Below, piece after piece: positions 46,601-54,834 of a stretch of 64,000 bases of DNA. The position numbers and the translations under genes are program-made. Below the pieces are notes generated by a model. That model saw nothing but the letters and a program-made list of their open reading frames with translations, was not told where the DNA came from and did not search any database. This DNA is from Croceivirga sp. (GTDB lineage Bacteria; Bacteroidota; Bacteroidia; Flavobacteriales; Flavobacteriaceae). The number at the start of each line of letters is the position of its first letter. The stretch's first letter is position 1. The stretch spans positions 1 to 64,000 of the forward strand of contig JANQSA010000061.1 in NCBI GenBank assembly GCA_028284285.1, read 5' to 3'.

Positions 46601-46777
46601 CTGGCTTCCGTAATTATGACCTATTATGGGGTAAACTACTACTTATCCGGGCTACACTCTTATGCCTCCGGGGACCCTGTCCCCATTCCTAATTGGGTCT
46701 ATATTGTTGTCATTTCCATTATTACCCTTAGTAGCCTGGCCTATTTTAAGAATAGAAAATATCCAATAGTATACTAG
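43655..46777 (+). CDS. ccsBA: Fused cytochrome c biogenesis protein CcsB-CcsA (ResB-ResC)
   Basis: System II cytochrome c synthase, which exports heme and attaches it to CxxCH motifs in the periplasm. The 1,040 residues contain a ResB/CcsB part (about 1-470, four helices and a large periplasmic domain), a poorly conserved periplasmic linker (about 480-740) and CcsA (about 745-1040). CcsA carries the WWD heme-handling motif WGWDAKETWALV at about 941-952. The fusion is the normal form in Bacteroidota and epsilonproteobacteria. It lies downstream of hemG and is needed by the cytochromes at 53-60 kb. Confidence 0.95.
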   Translation: MKKVFDTITRSLYPFFNTKAAAVYLLVFAASIGVATFIENDYGTSAAQKMVYQAWWFELLLLLFGITVITNIRTFRMIKQKKWALLVIHIAIIVILIGAALTRYLGYEGMMHIRENSSSNSFLSSNNYLKFHVKKNGRDYYFDEPVLFASLGSNKWEESYLIDESLITARVTHFIPNPKRVLSEASDGKPTLQMAVGGLEGRENHFIMEGETQRFGNVLFNFKDSPLSRAINIRYQNESLEIKPVIALTQTNMTTQQRDTLLPDRYSPLLLNVLYSDGLTTFVFTDFKKKGQFQIQSEDPKVKNESIVGLALDISVNDENKKTYIFGRKGSPGNPQALKMNDMVLSVSYGAKEMTVPFSIRLNDFIMDKYPGTNSASSYASEVTLIDSENNVNLEYRIYMNNILNYGGHRFFQSSFDTDEKGTYLSVNSDFWGTLVSYIGYGLLTLGMLMTLFSKKTRFYQVSQKIKKIRTNRPALALLVFLVTLPGYTQPAENIDYTAHAVQLSHAEKFSSLVVQDFKGRMKPVHTLSREIFRKVARKESLFGLTADQLLLSLFADKETWQTVPLVKLGKHEDLKEKLGLQGEFAAYRDFFDENGKYRLLDEVRKAYAMEPADRGVYEKELLKIDERVNVLRMAFSGRLLKLVPAPDDPNDTWVPITANVPGSNATHGSSDPLTDGFTSYENILKKAMTTGDYTEANGVLDKLHEYQQEYGREIIPSESRIKAEITLNQSKVFTRLAVFYILLGMVLLGLLFLSVFKPKWNLKGVYRLLLVLIFLGFIVHTVGLGLRWYVSERAPWSNGYESMIYIAWTATLAGLIFTRKSLGGLAATTVLAAIILFVATLSFLDPEITPLVPVLKSYWLTIHVSLVAGSYGFLMLGAIIGLINLTLMIFIRKSNRDRVKRIVKEMSYISELTLVGGLFMLSVGTYLGGIWANESWGRYWGWDAKETWALVTILIYAFILHMRLIPKFRGLFAYNLASLFGLASVIMTYYGVNYYLSGLHSYASGDPVPIPNWVYIVVISIITLSSLAYFKNRKYPIVY

Positions 46778-46944
46778 GATTACCCACCTTGTGCATCATA
46801 AGTCCCTGTGTATACATAACCGGGGGCTAGGTAGGGTATTTTCCCTGATTGTTAGTATTTACGTTAAATTTCAAATAGCGTCATAACTTTTTATAGATAT
46901 TATCGTAATTTCAAGGAATAGCTAATAAATTCAACTGTAGTCGT

Positions 46945-47580
46945 ATGGAAAAAAAAGACCAGGACCCGAAATCCAAATCGGCAAAAACGATAAGTAGGCG
47001 GGGCTTTATCCGAGGCGCAGGATTGTCTACTGCTGGCAGTGTATTGCTTACTTCAAATGTGCTTGCCTTGGATTACAAGGAACAACCTGCAGTAGGGGCA
47101 GCATTTGGCCCGGGAACCATGACCATAAAAATGAAGGTCAACGGTACAACAAAATCGCTTCGAGTGGAACCCAGAACAACATTGGCTTCTGCCTTGCGGG
47201 ACCATTTGGAGCTTACGGGAACCAAGGTCGTTTGTGATCGGGGTGCTTGCTCGGCATGTACGGTCTATTTGGACGGTAAACCTGTGAACGCCTGTATGAT
47301 GTCTGCCCTTGATGTTGGTGACAAAGAGGTTACCACGATAGAAGGCATTGCAAAGAACGGTGAACTACATCCGGTACAAGCAGCTTTTATCGAGCATGAT
47401 GCTTCCCAATGCGGGTATTGTACCCCGGGGATGGTCATGTCGTGTGTACACCTTCTGGAACATAATCCCAACCCTAACTTGGAAGATGTGAAAGACGCTA
47501 CTCGAGGAAATCTTTGCCGTTGTGGCACCTATCCTCATGTATTTAAGGCCACTTTGGCTGCAGCCAAAAAAACAATTTAG
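46945..47580 (+). CDS. Periplasmic aldehyde-oxidoreductase-like [2Fe-2S] subunit (PaoA/YagT type)
   Basis: The 211-residue small subunit of a molybdenum hydroxylase of the xanthine oxidase family. A twin-arginine signal (SRRGFIRGAGLSTAGS) sends the folded complex to the periplasm. The plant-ferredoxin-type cluster motif is CDRGACSACTVYLDGKPVNAC, and the all-helical second cluster domain has CGYCTPGMVMSC and NLCRCGTYPH. It is followed by the Mo subunit with no gap (1 bp) and then the FAD subunit, so the three form one operon. In E. coli PaoA is likewise the only subunit with a Tat signal and carries the others across. Confidence 0.93.
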   Translation: MEKKDQDPKSKSAKTISRRGFIRGAGLSTAGSVLLTSNVLALDYKEQPAVGAAFGPGTMTIKMKVNGTTKSLRVEPRTTLASALRDHLELTGTKVVCDRGACSACTVYLDGKPVNACMMSALDVGDKEVTTIEGIAKNGELHPVQAAFIEHDASQCGYCTPGMVMSCVHLLEHNPNPNLEDVKDATRGNLCRCGTYPHVFKATLAAAKKTI

Positions 47581-47581
47581 G

Positions 47582-49927
47582 ATGGATACTAGAAAAGAAA
47601 AATTCCCATACGGTATTCCCGGGCATAATTTAGGCGAAGTAGAACGGGAAATCCCTGTTGAAGAGCCACCGGTATGGCCCATCAACGATAAACTAAAAGT
47701 AATTGGAAAGCGAGTGGCAAGAATTGATGCCCTCGAAAAAGTGACCGGCAAGGCAATTTACACTTCGGACATTAAATTGCCGGGAATGCTATACGCGAAG
47801 ATGCTGCGTTCAAATGTGCCGCATGCCACCATTTCATCCATAGATATATCCAAAGCAAAAAGCCTGCCTGGTGTACACGCTATCCACCTTATAGAGAATA
47901 CTCCAAAGGAGGGAGAAGAAAATAGCTCCAATAAGTACCCTATGGTGAAATATGTGGGTCAACCCTTGGGAGGTGTCGCAGCCGAAAGCCTGGAAATTGC
48001 CAAAGATGCCATCTCCTTGATTACCGTGAATTACGAGGAAAAACCTTTTGTCGTAGACATGGAAAGGGCTATGGAAATCAATGCACCTATCGTATTTGAT
48101 ACCCCAATTACGCAACGACAAGATGGGGGAGACGTAGGCGAAACACATGATGGCAGCAAAGGAGAAGGTAATGTAAGGGGACCCTCTACCAGCAGTTTTT
48201 TTGGTGGGCCTAGAGGCAATCTGGAAGAAGGTTTCAATGAAGCGGATGTTATCGTGGAAAGAACGTATCGCACTCAGGTGCATACACATATGCCTTTGGA
48301 AACCCATGGGGTGGTGGTCGATTGGAATGCCGATGCTATGACGGTATACGCCTCCACACAAAATACGGCCGCGGTCAGGAATGAAATGGCCAGTATCTTC
48401 AATTTGCCAAAAAGCAAGGTACGGGTCATCTGCGATTTTATGGGTGGTGGATTTGGTGCCAAGCACAGTGCCGGAAGTTTTGGACCTATGGCAGGAAATT
48501 TGGCCAAAAAAACAGGGAGGCCCGTTTGGCTGATGTTGGATAGACAGGAAGAGCATTTGGCAGAGGGAAATCGTCCCAACTCAATGCAATACCTAAAGAT
48601 TGGGGCCAAGAAAGATGGGACCTTAACCGGTATACAGCAACGCTCCCATGGAACGGCAGGGGTAGGGCTTGGTGCCGGGGTAGGGCGCATAGCCCAAATC
48701 CTTTACCCATGTCCCAATTTTGCCACTGAACAGTACGATGTATTGACCAATGCCGGGCCCGGAGCCGCATGGCGCGCACCCGGTAACGTGCAAGGTGCTT
48801 TTGGGCTGGAACAGGCCATTGATGAAATGGCGGAAAAACTAAATGTAGACCCCCTAAGCTATAGAGATCGGATTGATCCGAGTGAGGTAAGAAAGGTAGA
48901 GCGCCAAAGGGGAGCGGAACTTTTTGGCTGGTCTCGTCGTCAAGCTCCGGGAAGTAGTAAAGGCTTGGTTAAGAAAGGACTTGGAGTAGGCCAATCTACA
49001 TGGCCAAGATTTGTAACCCTGGATTCTTCCGTAGAAGTTAAAATCCATAAAGGCGGAGGCGTAGAGATACGATCCAGTGTTCAGGATATAGGAACGGGAA
49101 CAAAGACCATTCTTGCCCAGGTAGTTGCCGAAGAATTGGGCTTACAGGTCAATGATATCAAAGTAAATATTGGGGATACGTTTTTTCCGGTCGGACCAGG
49201 TTCGGGCGGGAGTGTGGTCACAGGTTCCATTACCCCACCCACACGCAATGCAACCTTTGAAGCAAAAACAGTTTTGCTGAAGCTTGTTGCCAAAAAATGG
49301 GAAACGGATTCCTCTGAGTTGTTTATGGCCGATGGTCAGGTGAGCCATAAAACGAATGCGAGCCTTAAAATGTCCTTTAAGGAGGCTACCCAATTAATGC
49401 GAACCAGTCAAATCAGTAAAATAGCCAGCCGATCGGATGATTATGGTGGTTTTCAACAACCCTGGGGTCTGGCCTATGGTGATTTGGGATCGGTACAATT
49501 TGCGGAGGTCAGTGTCAATACCGATACGGGATTTGTAAAGGTAGATCGCATAGTAGCGGCTCACAGTTGTGGCAGACCACTTAATATCGGGCAATTGGAA
49601 AGTCAGATCAATGGAGGGGTCATCCAGGGAGTATCCTACGCACTCTATGAGAACAGGGTGATGGACATTGGCACCGGCCACATGATGAATGCCAATGTAC
49701 ATCAGTACAAAGTACCCTTATCCATGGAGATCCCCGAGATTGAAACTATAATTGTGGAAGAATATTCCGGGCGTTCCTCTACGGATGCGTACGGTATAGG
49801 AGAGCCTGCAAATATTGCCACGGCTGCAGCGATTGCTAACGCCGTTTACAACGCCATTGGAGTACGGCTTTATGAAATACCCATTACGCCCTCCAGCATT
49901 CTTAAAGCATTAGGTAAAGTCTCTTAA
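47582..49927 (+). CDS. Molybdopterin-binding subunit of a PaoC/XdhA-type aldehyde oxidoreductase
   Basis: The 781-residue catalytic subunit carrying the molybdopterin cytosine dinucleotide cofactor. The start is the ATG at 47582, one base after the previous stop; an upstream in-frame ATG lies inside that gene. The N-terminal hammerhead domain (ARIDALEKVTGKAIYTSDI, KLPGMLYAKML) is followed by cofactor-binding segments DFMGGGFGAKH, GPGAAWRAPGNVQGAF and SGGSVVTGSITPPTRNA. The active-site Glu is in YGIGEPANIATAAAIANAV near the C-terminus. There is no signal peptide; export is presumably with the Tat-bearing small subunit. The aldehyde or heterocycle substrate is unknown. Confidence 0.92.
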   Translation: MDTRKEKFPYGIPGHNLGEVEREIPVEEPPVWPINDKLKVIGKRVARIDALEKVTGKAIYTSDIKLPGMLYAKMLRSNVPHATISSIDISKAKSLPGVHAIHLIENTPKEGEENSSNKYPMVKYVGQPLGGVAAESLEIAKDAISLITVNYEEKPFVVDMERAMEINAPIVFDTPITQRQDGGDVGETHDGSKGEGNVRGPSTSSFFGGPRGNLEEGFNEADVIVERTYRTQVHTHMPLETHGVVVDWNADAMTVYASTQNTAAVRNEMASIFNLPKSKVRVICDFMGGGFGAKHSAGSFGPMAGNLAKKTGRPVWLMLDRQEEHLAEGNRPNSMQYLKIGAKKDGTLTGIQQRSHGTAGVGLGAGVGRIAQILYPCPNFATEQYDVLTNAGPGAAWRAPGNVQGAFGLEQAIDEMAEKLNVDPLSYRDRIDPSEVRKVERQRGAELFGWSRRQAPGSSKGLVKKGLGVGQSTWPRFVTLDSSVEVKIHKGGGVEIRSSVQDIGTGTKTILAQVVAEELGLQVNDIKVNIGDTFFPVGPGSGGSVVTGSITPPTRNATFEAKTVLLKLVAKKWETDSSELFMADGQVSHKTNASLKMSFKEATQLMRTSQISKIASRSDDYGGFQQPWGLAYGDLGSVQFAEVSVNTDTGFVKVDRIVAAHSCGRPLNIGQLESQINGGVIQGVSYALYENRVMDIGTGHMMNANVHQYKVPLSMEIPEIETIIVEEYSGRSSTDAYGIGEPANIATAAAIANAVYNAIGVRLYEIPITPSSILKALGKVS

Positions 49928-49937
49928 ACACGAAGCC

Positions 49938-50954
49938 ATGAATAAATTTAGTTGGTACGAAGCAAAATCTGTTGAGGATGCCCTTGAGCAAGTTAATTCG
50001 ACGGTATCCGATGAACTATATCAATCTTCCGAAAATGCCACGATCTTTAAATCCGGTGGTGTTGATGTATTCGACTGGGTAAAGGAAGGTTTGCTTAAGC
50101 CGCAAATGATTGTCAATATCCGGAACATTCCCGGCCTTGACAAGATCAGTTATGACCCTAAGAAGGGGTTGCGAATTGGGAGCAACGTTACCTTAGCGGA
50201 AATTGGGTCAGATCCGGAGATTAAGAATCAGTATTTGGCGCTCCATCAAGCGGTAAACCATGCTGCTACTCCCCAACTTCGCAACGTATCCACCTTGGGA
50301 GGGAATATCGCTCAGCGCAACCGCTGCTGGTATTTTCGTTCTGCCGATCACAATTGCTACCGTAAAGGGGGTGACCGCTGTTTTGCACGCCATTCCAAAA
50401 CCGGCGAAAATGAAAACCACGCCATACTGGATAATGGTTCTTGTGTAAGTGTTCATGCTTCCTCCATAGCTACCGCACTTATGGCCTTTAACGCCAATGT
50501 GGTTATTGTGAATGCCGAAGGAAAGCAGAAAACCGTTCCAATGGATGATTTTTTTGTGTCTGCAGGCGAGGATATGGCTATGGAAAATATCCTTCAGGCG
50601 AAGGAAATCATTACGGAAATTGTTCTCCCCCCACCTTCAAAAAATACCAAAAGCTCCTATATTAAACAGGTAGCCCGGGAATCTTATGATTGGTCCCTGG
50701 CAGATGTGGCGGTAGTTATGGAAGTTTCTGGAAATACCTGCAAATCGGCAAGTATTGTCCTTGGGGCTGCCGCTCCGGTACCTTACCGCTCCGTTGAAGC
50801 TCAGCAGGCTATTGAAAATAAGACCATAAATAGTGAAAATGCCACGGCTGCGGCAAAAGCCGCAATGGCAAAGGCACGTCCACTTTCTAAAAATGATTAT
50901 AAAGTACCGCTATTTGTATCCACTATTACGCAAACCATTTTAGACATTTCTTAG
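49938..50954 (+). CDS. FAD-binding subunit with extra [4Fe-4S] cluster (PaoB/YagS type)
   Basis: A 338-residue medium subunit that binds FAD and passes electrons from the iron-sulfur clusters to the acceptor. FAD-contact motifs FKSGGVDVFDW and STLGGNIAQRNR are visible. Between them and the CO-dehydrogenase C-terminal domain lie Cys130, Cys140, Cys148 and Cys169 (RNRCWYFRSADHNC, RCFARH, NGSCVSVH). These match the [4Fe-4S] insertion of PaoB and 4-hydroxybenzoyl-CoA reductase beta subunits. Gene order here is small, large, medium, unlike the small-medium-large order of E. coli. No PaoD/XdhC-type chaperone is seen. Confidence 0.92.
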   Translation: MNKFSWYEAKSVEDALEQVNSTVSDELYQSSENATIFKSGGVDVFDWVKEGLLKPQMIVNIRNIPGLDKISYDPKKGLRIGSNVTLAEIGSDPEIKNQYLALHQAVNHAATPQLRNVSTLGGNIAQRNRCWYFRSADHNCYRKGGDRCFARHSKTGENENHAILDNGSCVSVHASSIATALMAFNANVVIVNAEGKQKTVPMDDFFVSAGEDMAMENILQAKEIITEIVLPPPSKNTKSSYIKQVARESYDWSLADVAVVMEVSGNTCKSASIVLGAAAPVPYRSVEAQQAIENKTINSENATAAAKAAMAKARPLSKNDYKVPLFVSTITQTILDIS

Positions 50955-50956
50955 AT

Positions 50957-51214
50957 ATGGAAAATAGTAGTCCGAACAAAAAAAACATTTGCAAGTTCCT
51001 TAGGGCCAGAAATCCATATGGCATGATGGAAGGAGGGGACAATCCCTGGCTCTTACTGGATGATGCCAATACTATTTGTTGGTGCATTACTTCTGCCGGA
51101 GCCGTCGGGCCTGATAATGGTTTGGTTTCCCCCATGCATTGCGTGGAAGGTAGGAGTTGTTTCGTTCCCGAAACCATTGATGATGGAATGGACGGGGAAG
51201 CTCCCGTAGTATAG
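50957..51214 (+). CDS. Small five-cysteine protein of the molybdenum-hydroxylase operon
   Basis: An 85-residue soluble protein that begins two bases after the FAD-subunit stop. It has cysteines at 12, 41, 43, 62 and 68 (NICKF, TICWCIT, MHCVEG, SCFVP) in a Gly/Asn/Asp-rich context (YGMMEGGDNPWLLLDDAN). I do not recognise a domain. The cysteine set could ligate a metal or iron-sulfur centre. Tight coupling to the oxidoreductase suggests an accessory or maturation role. There is no signal peptide, so it should act in the cytoplasm unless carried out with the complex. Confidence 0.72.
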   Translation: MENSSPNKKNICKFLRARNPYGMMEGGDNPWLLLDDANTICWCITSAGAVGPDNGLVSPMHCVEGRSCFVPETIDDGMDGEAPVV

Positions 51215-51311
51215 GGAAAATACCAGAGACGTTGATTATGTAATCGGAATGCTTTCTTTAGGGATGGGAAACTGGAATGGCAAATAGGCCTATTCCATGA
51301 TAACCAATGGT

Positions 51312-52085
51312 TTACTCTATTAAAGTGCCATTTTCCAGTATAAGATCATAGGAATACCCCGCGCCGAAATCCCGATTCAGAGCTACAATGGCGCGCATGG
51401 TAATATTTGAACCTTCGGAGACCAATGTATTGGAGGTTACCACAAGGTCAAAATCGTCTTGAGTGCCATCCTGAACATGTATCCAGTTTCGATCCATGAT
51501 GTTAGGGTTTACTTTTACGCAGGTACCGCTGATCTCCACGGAATGTCCTTCGTACTTTCCAGGATCTTTCAACAATTCGGCTATTGTAATAGCTCCTTTA
51601 TGTAGAATCTCCTTTTCGGTATGCGTAGGGATATTCTCTTTTTGTGTTATCCTCTTATCGGCGACCGAATTGCTCTTGGGTTCGGTCTTTGCCAAGTTGG
51701 TGTGATCTCCCTTGGAAATTAGATTGGAAACCAGGTAAATCTTTTCAAATACCCTATTGTGCTCCTCGCTTCTAAAGTTGGTCTTCAACAATCCACCGCT
51801 ATACAAATAGGTCTCCCCTTTTTTTACCTCCTTTTTTCCAGTGGCAATCCAAAACTCCTCTCTCCCTTCCCTGACTTTAAGATATATATATTTTGTTGTA
51901 GGAAGTATTTCGGTTACTACCACGGAATGGAATTTGGTGTTAGACGATATATCTGTAGGAGTAGATGGATCCTGGGAACTTTCCGTTGTAGTAGTGGGCG
52001 CAATAGACTTTGGGCGGTTATGGCAAGCTGTCATAAGCATCAAAATCCCTATAAAATATAGCGTGTATTTAAACCTTGAGATCAT
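51312..52085 (-). CDS. Lipoprotein with NrfJ/tRNA_anti-like OB-fold domain
   Basis: About 257 residues from the ATG at 52085, giving a lipoprotein signal with lipobox LMTAC. After a low-complexity Ser/Thr linker there is a GW/SH3-like strand region (TTKYIYLKVREGREEFWIA) and a C-terminal OB fold of about 90 residues (ITIAELLKDPGKYEGHSVEI, NPNIMDRNWIHVQDGTQDDF, DFGAGYSYDLILENG). The OB fold resembles NrfJ-type proteins found beside multiheme cytochromes. Its position between the aldehyde-oxidoreductase and hemA/cytochrome genes fits that association. The biochemical role is unknown. Confidence 0.75.
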   Translation of the reverse strand: MISRFKYTLYFIGILMLMTACHNRPKSIAPTTTTESSQDPSTPTDISSNTKFHSVVVTEILPTTKYIYLKVREGREEFWIATGKKEVKKGETYLYSGGLLKTNFRSEEHNRVFEKIYLVSNLISKGDHTNLAKTEPKSNSVADKRITQKENIPTHTEKEILHKGAITIAELLKDPGKYEGHSVEISGTCVKVNPNIMDRNWIHVQDGTQDDFDLVVTSNTLVSEGSNITMRAIVALNRDFGAGYSYDLILENGTLIE

Positions 52086-52145
52086 TATTTTACTTTTTGA
52101 AAAGCACTTACTCATCCTAAACATAATGGTATAACCGAAAGATCT

Positions 52146-53366
52146 TTATAAAAAAGAAACCTGTTCGGCAATTGCGGCCTCCATTTCCTCAAGGGACATC
52201 GCCGGACTCGTCTGTCTTTTTACCTTTCGTATAACACGATCCGTAACCGTTTTGATCATTTGAAGGTCATATTCCTCAGAATCCGTTTCCAGATAGTCTA
52301 TTACCTTTTGATTTACGAGAATCTTATACTCCGCCAAAAAAGCCCTCAACGGAGCGCTTTGAAGCCATTGGGTATACACTAAAAGTTCCTCTACGATAAT
52401 TTCTTTTACCTTTCCGATAGCCGCCATTCTTTTTTCTCTGGTGTCCTCCAAATCCATGGAAATGGTATCCAAATCATAAAGTAAGACGTTTTCATTGCGG
52501 GATAGATCTTTATTGATGTTACACGGTACGGCTAAATCTATCAGGAGCACCGGATCTATTTTCGAAGCGGGTAGGGTTTTTACAAGGTCGGTACAGTTGC
52601 TGGCCGCACCAATAATAACATCAAAATCCATAAAATCATTGGCCAACACTTTCTTCCAACTATATACCTTAGCCCGGTATTTTTTTGCCAGGGTTATTGC
52701 CTTTTTCTCCGTTCTGTTGCCGACGTAAATATTGGTAAAATTGAATTTTGAATTATACTTAAACAGTTGTTTCACAATATCCCCGGCACCTATAAACAGT
52801 ATCTTTTTTTCTTTAGCCGAAGATGTATCGTAGGTATGAGAAATCATTTTTAGGGCTTTATAGGCTACGGATGTAGTGCCATCCCTAAAAAGCGTTTCAT
52901 TGCTTATACGTTTATGACTTTTGAATACGGTCTGCATGGCCCGTTCCAACAGGGAACCCTGTAAATTACAACCAATGGAAAACTGATAGGCCTTTTTTAT
53001 TTGATGTATGATTTCCACATCACCTAAGACCGATGAATCCAGTCCCGAGGCAACTTTTAACAGATGCTTTACGGTCTTTTCGGTAGTATCGCCACAACTG
53101 AACAATTGCTCAGATGTCTCGCCTTTCCCCACTGTTTTTGATATCAGAAAATTACGTAGGGAACCGGAGGTAGTGTGCACAGATTCAAAATAAATTTCCG
53201 TCCTATTGCAGGTAACCAAAAGAAGTAGCCCTGTAATGTCCGAAAAGGTAGCACGAATCATGGAAACCAAATTTTCCTTTTCTTCCTCAGGAATATGGTA
53301 AACCTCTCTTTGGACAACCGAAGCGGTTTTGTGCGAAATGCTAATATAACGAAGTAATTTGTCCAT
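52146..53366 (-). CDS. hemA: Glutamyl-tRNA reductase
   Basis: Reduces glutamyl-tRNA(Glu) with NADPH to glutamate-1-semialdehyde, the first step of C5 heme synthesis. The 406 residues have the catalytic domain with nucleophile Cys53 in VTCNRTEIYF, the signature GLDSSVLGDVEIIHQIKKAY near 110 and a Rossmann NADPH motif FIGAGDIVKQL near 193. The C-terminal dimerisation helix is present. It stands next to the cytochrome cluster rather than with other hem genes, so it could be a second copy dedicated to high heme demand; a genome-wide count would settle that. Confidence 0.95.
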   Translation of the reverse strand: MDKLLRYISISHKTASVVQREVYHIPEEEKENLVSMIRATFSDITGLLLLVTCNRTEIYFESVHTTSGSLRNFLISKTVGKGETSEQLFSCGDTTEKTVKHLLKVASGLDSSVLGDVEIIHQIKKAYQFSIGCNLQGSLLERAMQTVFKSHKRISNETLFRDGTTSVAYKALKMISHTYDTSSAKEKKILFIGAGDIVKQLFKYNSKFNFTNIYVGNRTEKKAITLAKKYRAKVYSWKKVLANDFMDFDVIIGAASNCTDLVKTLPASKIDPVLLIDLAVPCNINKDLSRNENVLLYDLDTISMDLEDTREKRMAAIGKVKEIIVEELLVYTQWLQSAPLRAFLAEYKILVNQKVIDYLETDSEEYDLQMIKTVTDRVIRKVKRQTSPAMSLEEMEAAIAEQVSFL

Positions 53367-53457
53367 AATACATCATATTATATTACAATCCAGGCCTTGC
53401 TAATACCCATTCTAGGCCCTTTTTAGTACTTCCCCATAGGGGATGAGGTCAACGGTG

Positions 53458-53862
53458 TTATTCCTCCAGCATGGTCTTCATATAGTTGATGACCAACCAC
53501 ATGTCTTCCTCATCAGGAATCTTTTTCTCATAGTTTGGCATATCATTCCTGCCAATGTAACTCTTGTAAAAAATGACGCCATCTGATTGGGCGTGAAATT
53601 CCGCCGTGGAAAAGTCCCCTAAAAATCCCTCTACCTCATCAGCCTTTGGGCCATCCCCATAGCCTTCTTTGCCGTGGCAAGACTTACAATGCTTATTATA
53701 AAGGGATTTTCCAATATCCAGGTCCACTGTGGGATCGGTAGGATTTTTCATGTCCAGGTACTCCTGAGGAATGTCCCACTCTTCCTGATAATCTTCATAA
53801 GTGAAGGAATGGAATACGAACGATGCCAATCCGATAATTGCCAATAATCTAACTGTTTTCAT
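53458..53862 (-). CDS. Small monoheme cytochrome c
   Basis: A 134-residue periplasmic class I cytochrome c with signal peptide (LLAIIGLASFVFHSFTY), one heme-binding CKSCH motif at about 60-64 and candidate axial Met in YIGRNDMPNYEKK. It closes the seven-gene redox operon running from 59771 and would carry electrons between the NrfCD module and a terminal acceptor. Confidence 0.9.
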   Translation of the reverse strand: MKTVRLLAIIGLASFVFHSFTYEDYQEEWDIPQEYLDMKNPTDPTVDLDIGKSLYNKHCKSCHGKEGYGDGPKADEVEGFLGDFSTAEFHAQSDGVIFYKSYIGRNDMPNYEKKIPDEEDMWLVINYMKTMLEE

Positions 53863-53940
53863 TTTTGATACTATTGTTTTAATTCCAACTTTTTATACAT
53901 AGGGCCGATCTGTCAGTTGTTGATAGGCTATATCTTCAAT

Positions 53941-54834
53941 CTACAAACTCTGTTCCAGTTTTTGTCCTTCTTTTTTTATTTTGAACAGGTTGCTAATCGT
54001 ATAGGCGAAGTTGGCCCAGATACCCGCCAATAAAATGGTCAACACCACATACATCCAAATGGGGGCCACTTCTGACCATAAATGGTTTTTGTTTTCCTGG
54101 TTCGATATATTGGTAACTTCCCATTTCACCGTTTTTTTCTGGACCACATCCCCGTAATCCTCATGGTCTTCAATGGTGGCAAATACCGTCATATTTCCGT
54201 CCATATCTCCCGGAAGGTCAATGGGCATCTTATATTCATACATTCCGTCCTCAAGAGTGCCTTCGTCCATAACCATCCTTGATAGCATTCCCTGTACGGA
54301 AATAATTACATCGGCTTCTTCCAATGGGATTGCCACTCCCAGGCTATCTAAAGTATGTGCGTTGACCTGTACGGTCTGTACACTGTCCTTTTCTGATAAT
54401 TCCACCGATAGTTGTACATCTTTTACAGTGATTTCCCTCTCCTCCATATCCATTTCGTCAGTACCTTCAAAGACCGCTTTTAAGGTAACCTTGCCTTCTT
54501 CGTCTCTCAAATAGGACTGATCTTTGGGCAGGAGGATCCGGGCAATGCCTTCTTTGGAAGTTTTGGTTGTACCCAACGCTACCTTTTCTTCTTCCAATAT
54601 ATTGAAAAAGCTTATCTCGGCACCATATACGGGTAACCTGTCCTTTCTGTCTTTCTTATTTGCGGCTATAAAGCTGGCTTCCAGCATTCGGGACTGATCG
54701 GGTTGTTTTACGGTTTTAAAACGGAAGCGCATCCGGTAATCACGAAGATTCATTTCCTGTGCCATGACATTTGGTGCCAAAAACAGGCCGAATAGCAAGA
54801 TGTATGCGATATATGTGAACAAATTGAACTTCAT
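53941..54834 (-). CDS. Periplasmic Ig-like protein with C-terminal membrane anchor
   Basis: The 297 residues comprise a signal peptide (LLFGLFLAPNVMAQ), about 230 residues of beta-rich periplasmic sequence that looks like two Ig-like domains (EGIARILLPKDQSYLR, DGMYEYKMPIDLPGDMDGNM), and one transmembrane helix near the end (IWMYVVLTILLAGIWANFAY) with a basic tail. It has no heme or iron-sulfur motif. Its start overlaps the nrfD-like gene by 4 bp, so it is coupled to that subunit and may be a structural partner of the quinone-linked complex. I know no named family. Confidence 0.72.
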   Translation of the reverse strand: MKFNLFTYIAYILLFGLFLAPNVMAQEMNLRDYRMRFRFKTVKQPDQSRMLEASFIAANKKDRKDRLPVYGAEISFFNILEEEKVALGTTKTSKEGIARILLPKDQSYLRDEEGKVTLKAVFEGTDEMDMEEREITVKDVQLSVELSEKDSVQTVQVNAHTLDSLGVAIPLEEADVIISVQGMLSRMVMDEGTLEDGMYEYKMPIDLPGDMDGNMTVFATIEDHEDYGDVVQKKTVKWEVTNISNQENKNHLWSEVAPIWMYVVLTILLAGIWANFAYTISNLFKIKKEGQKLEQSL

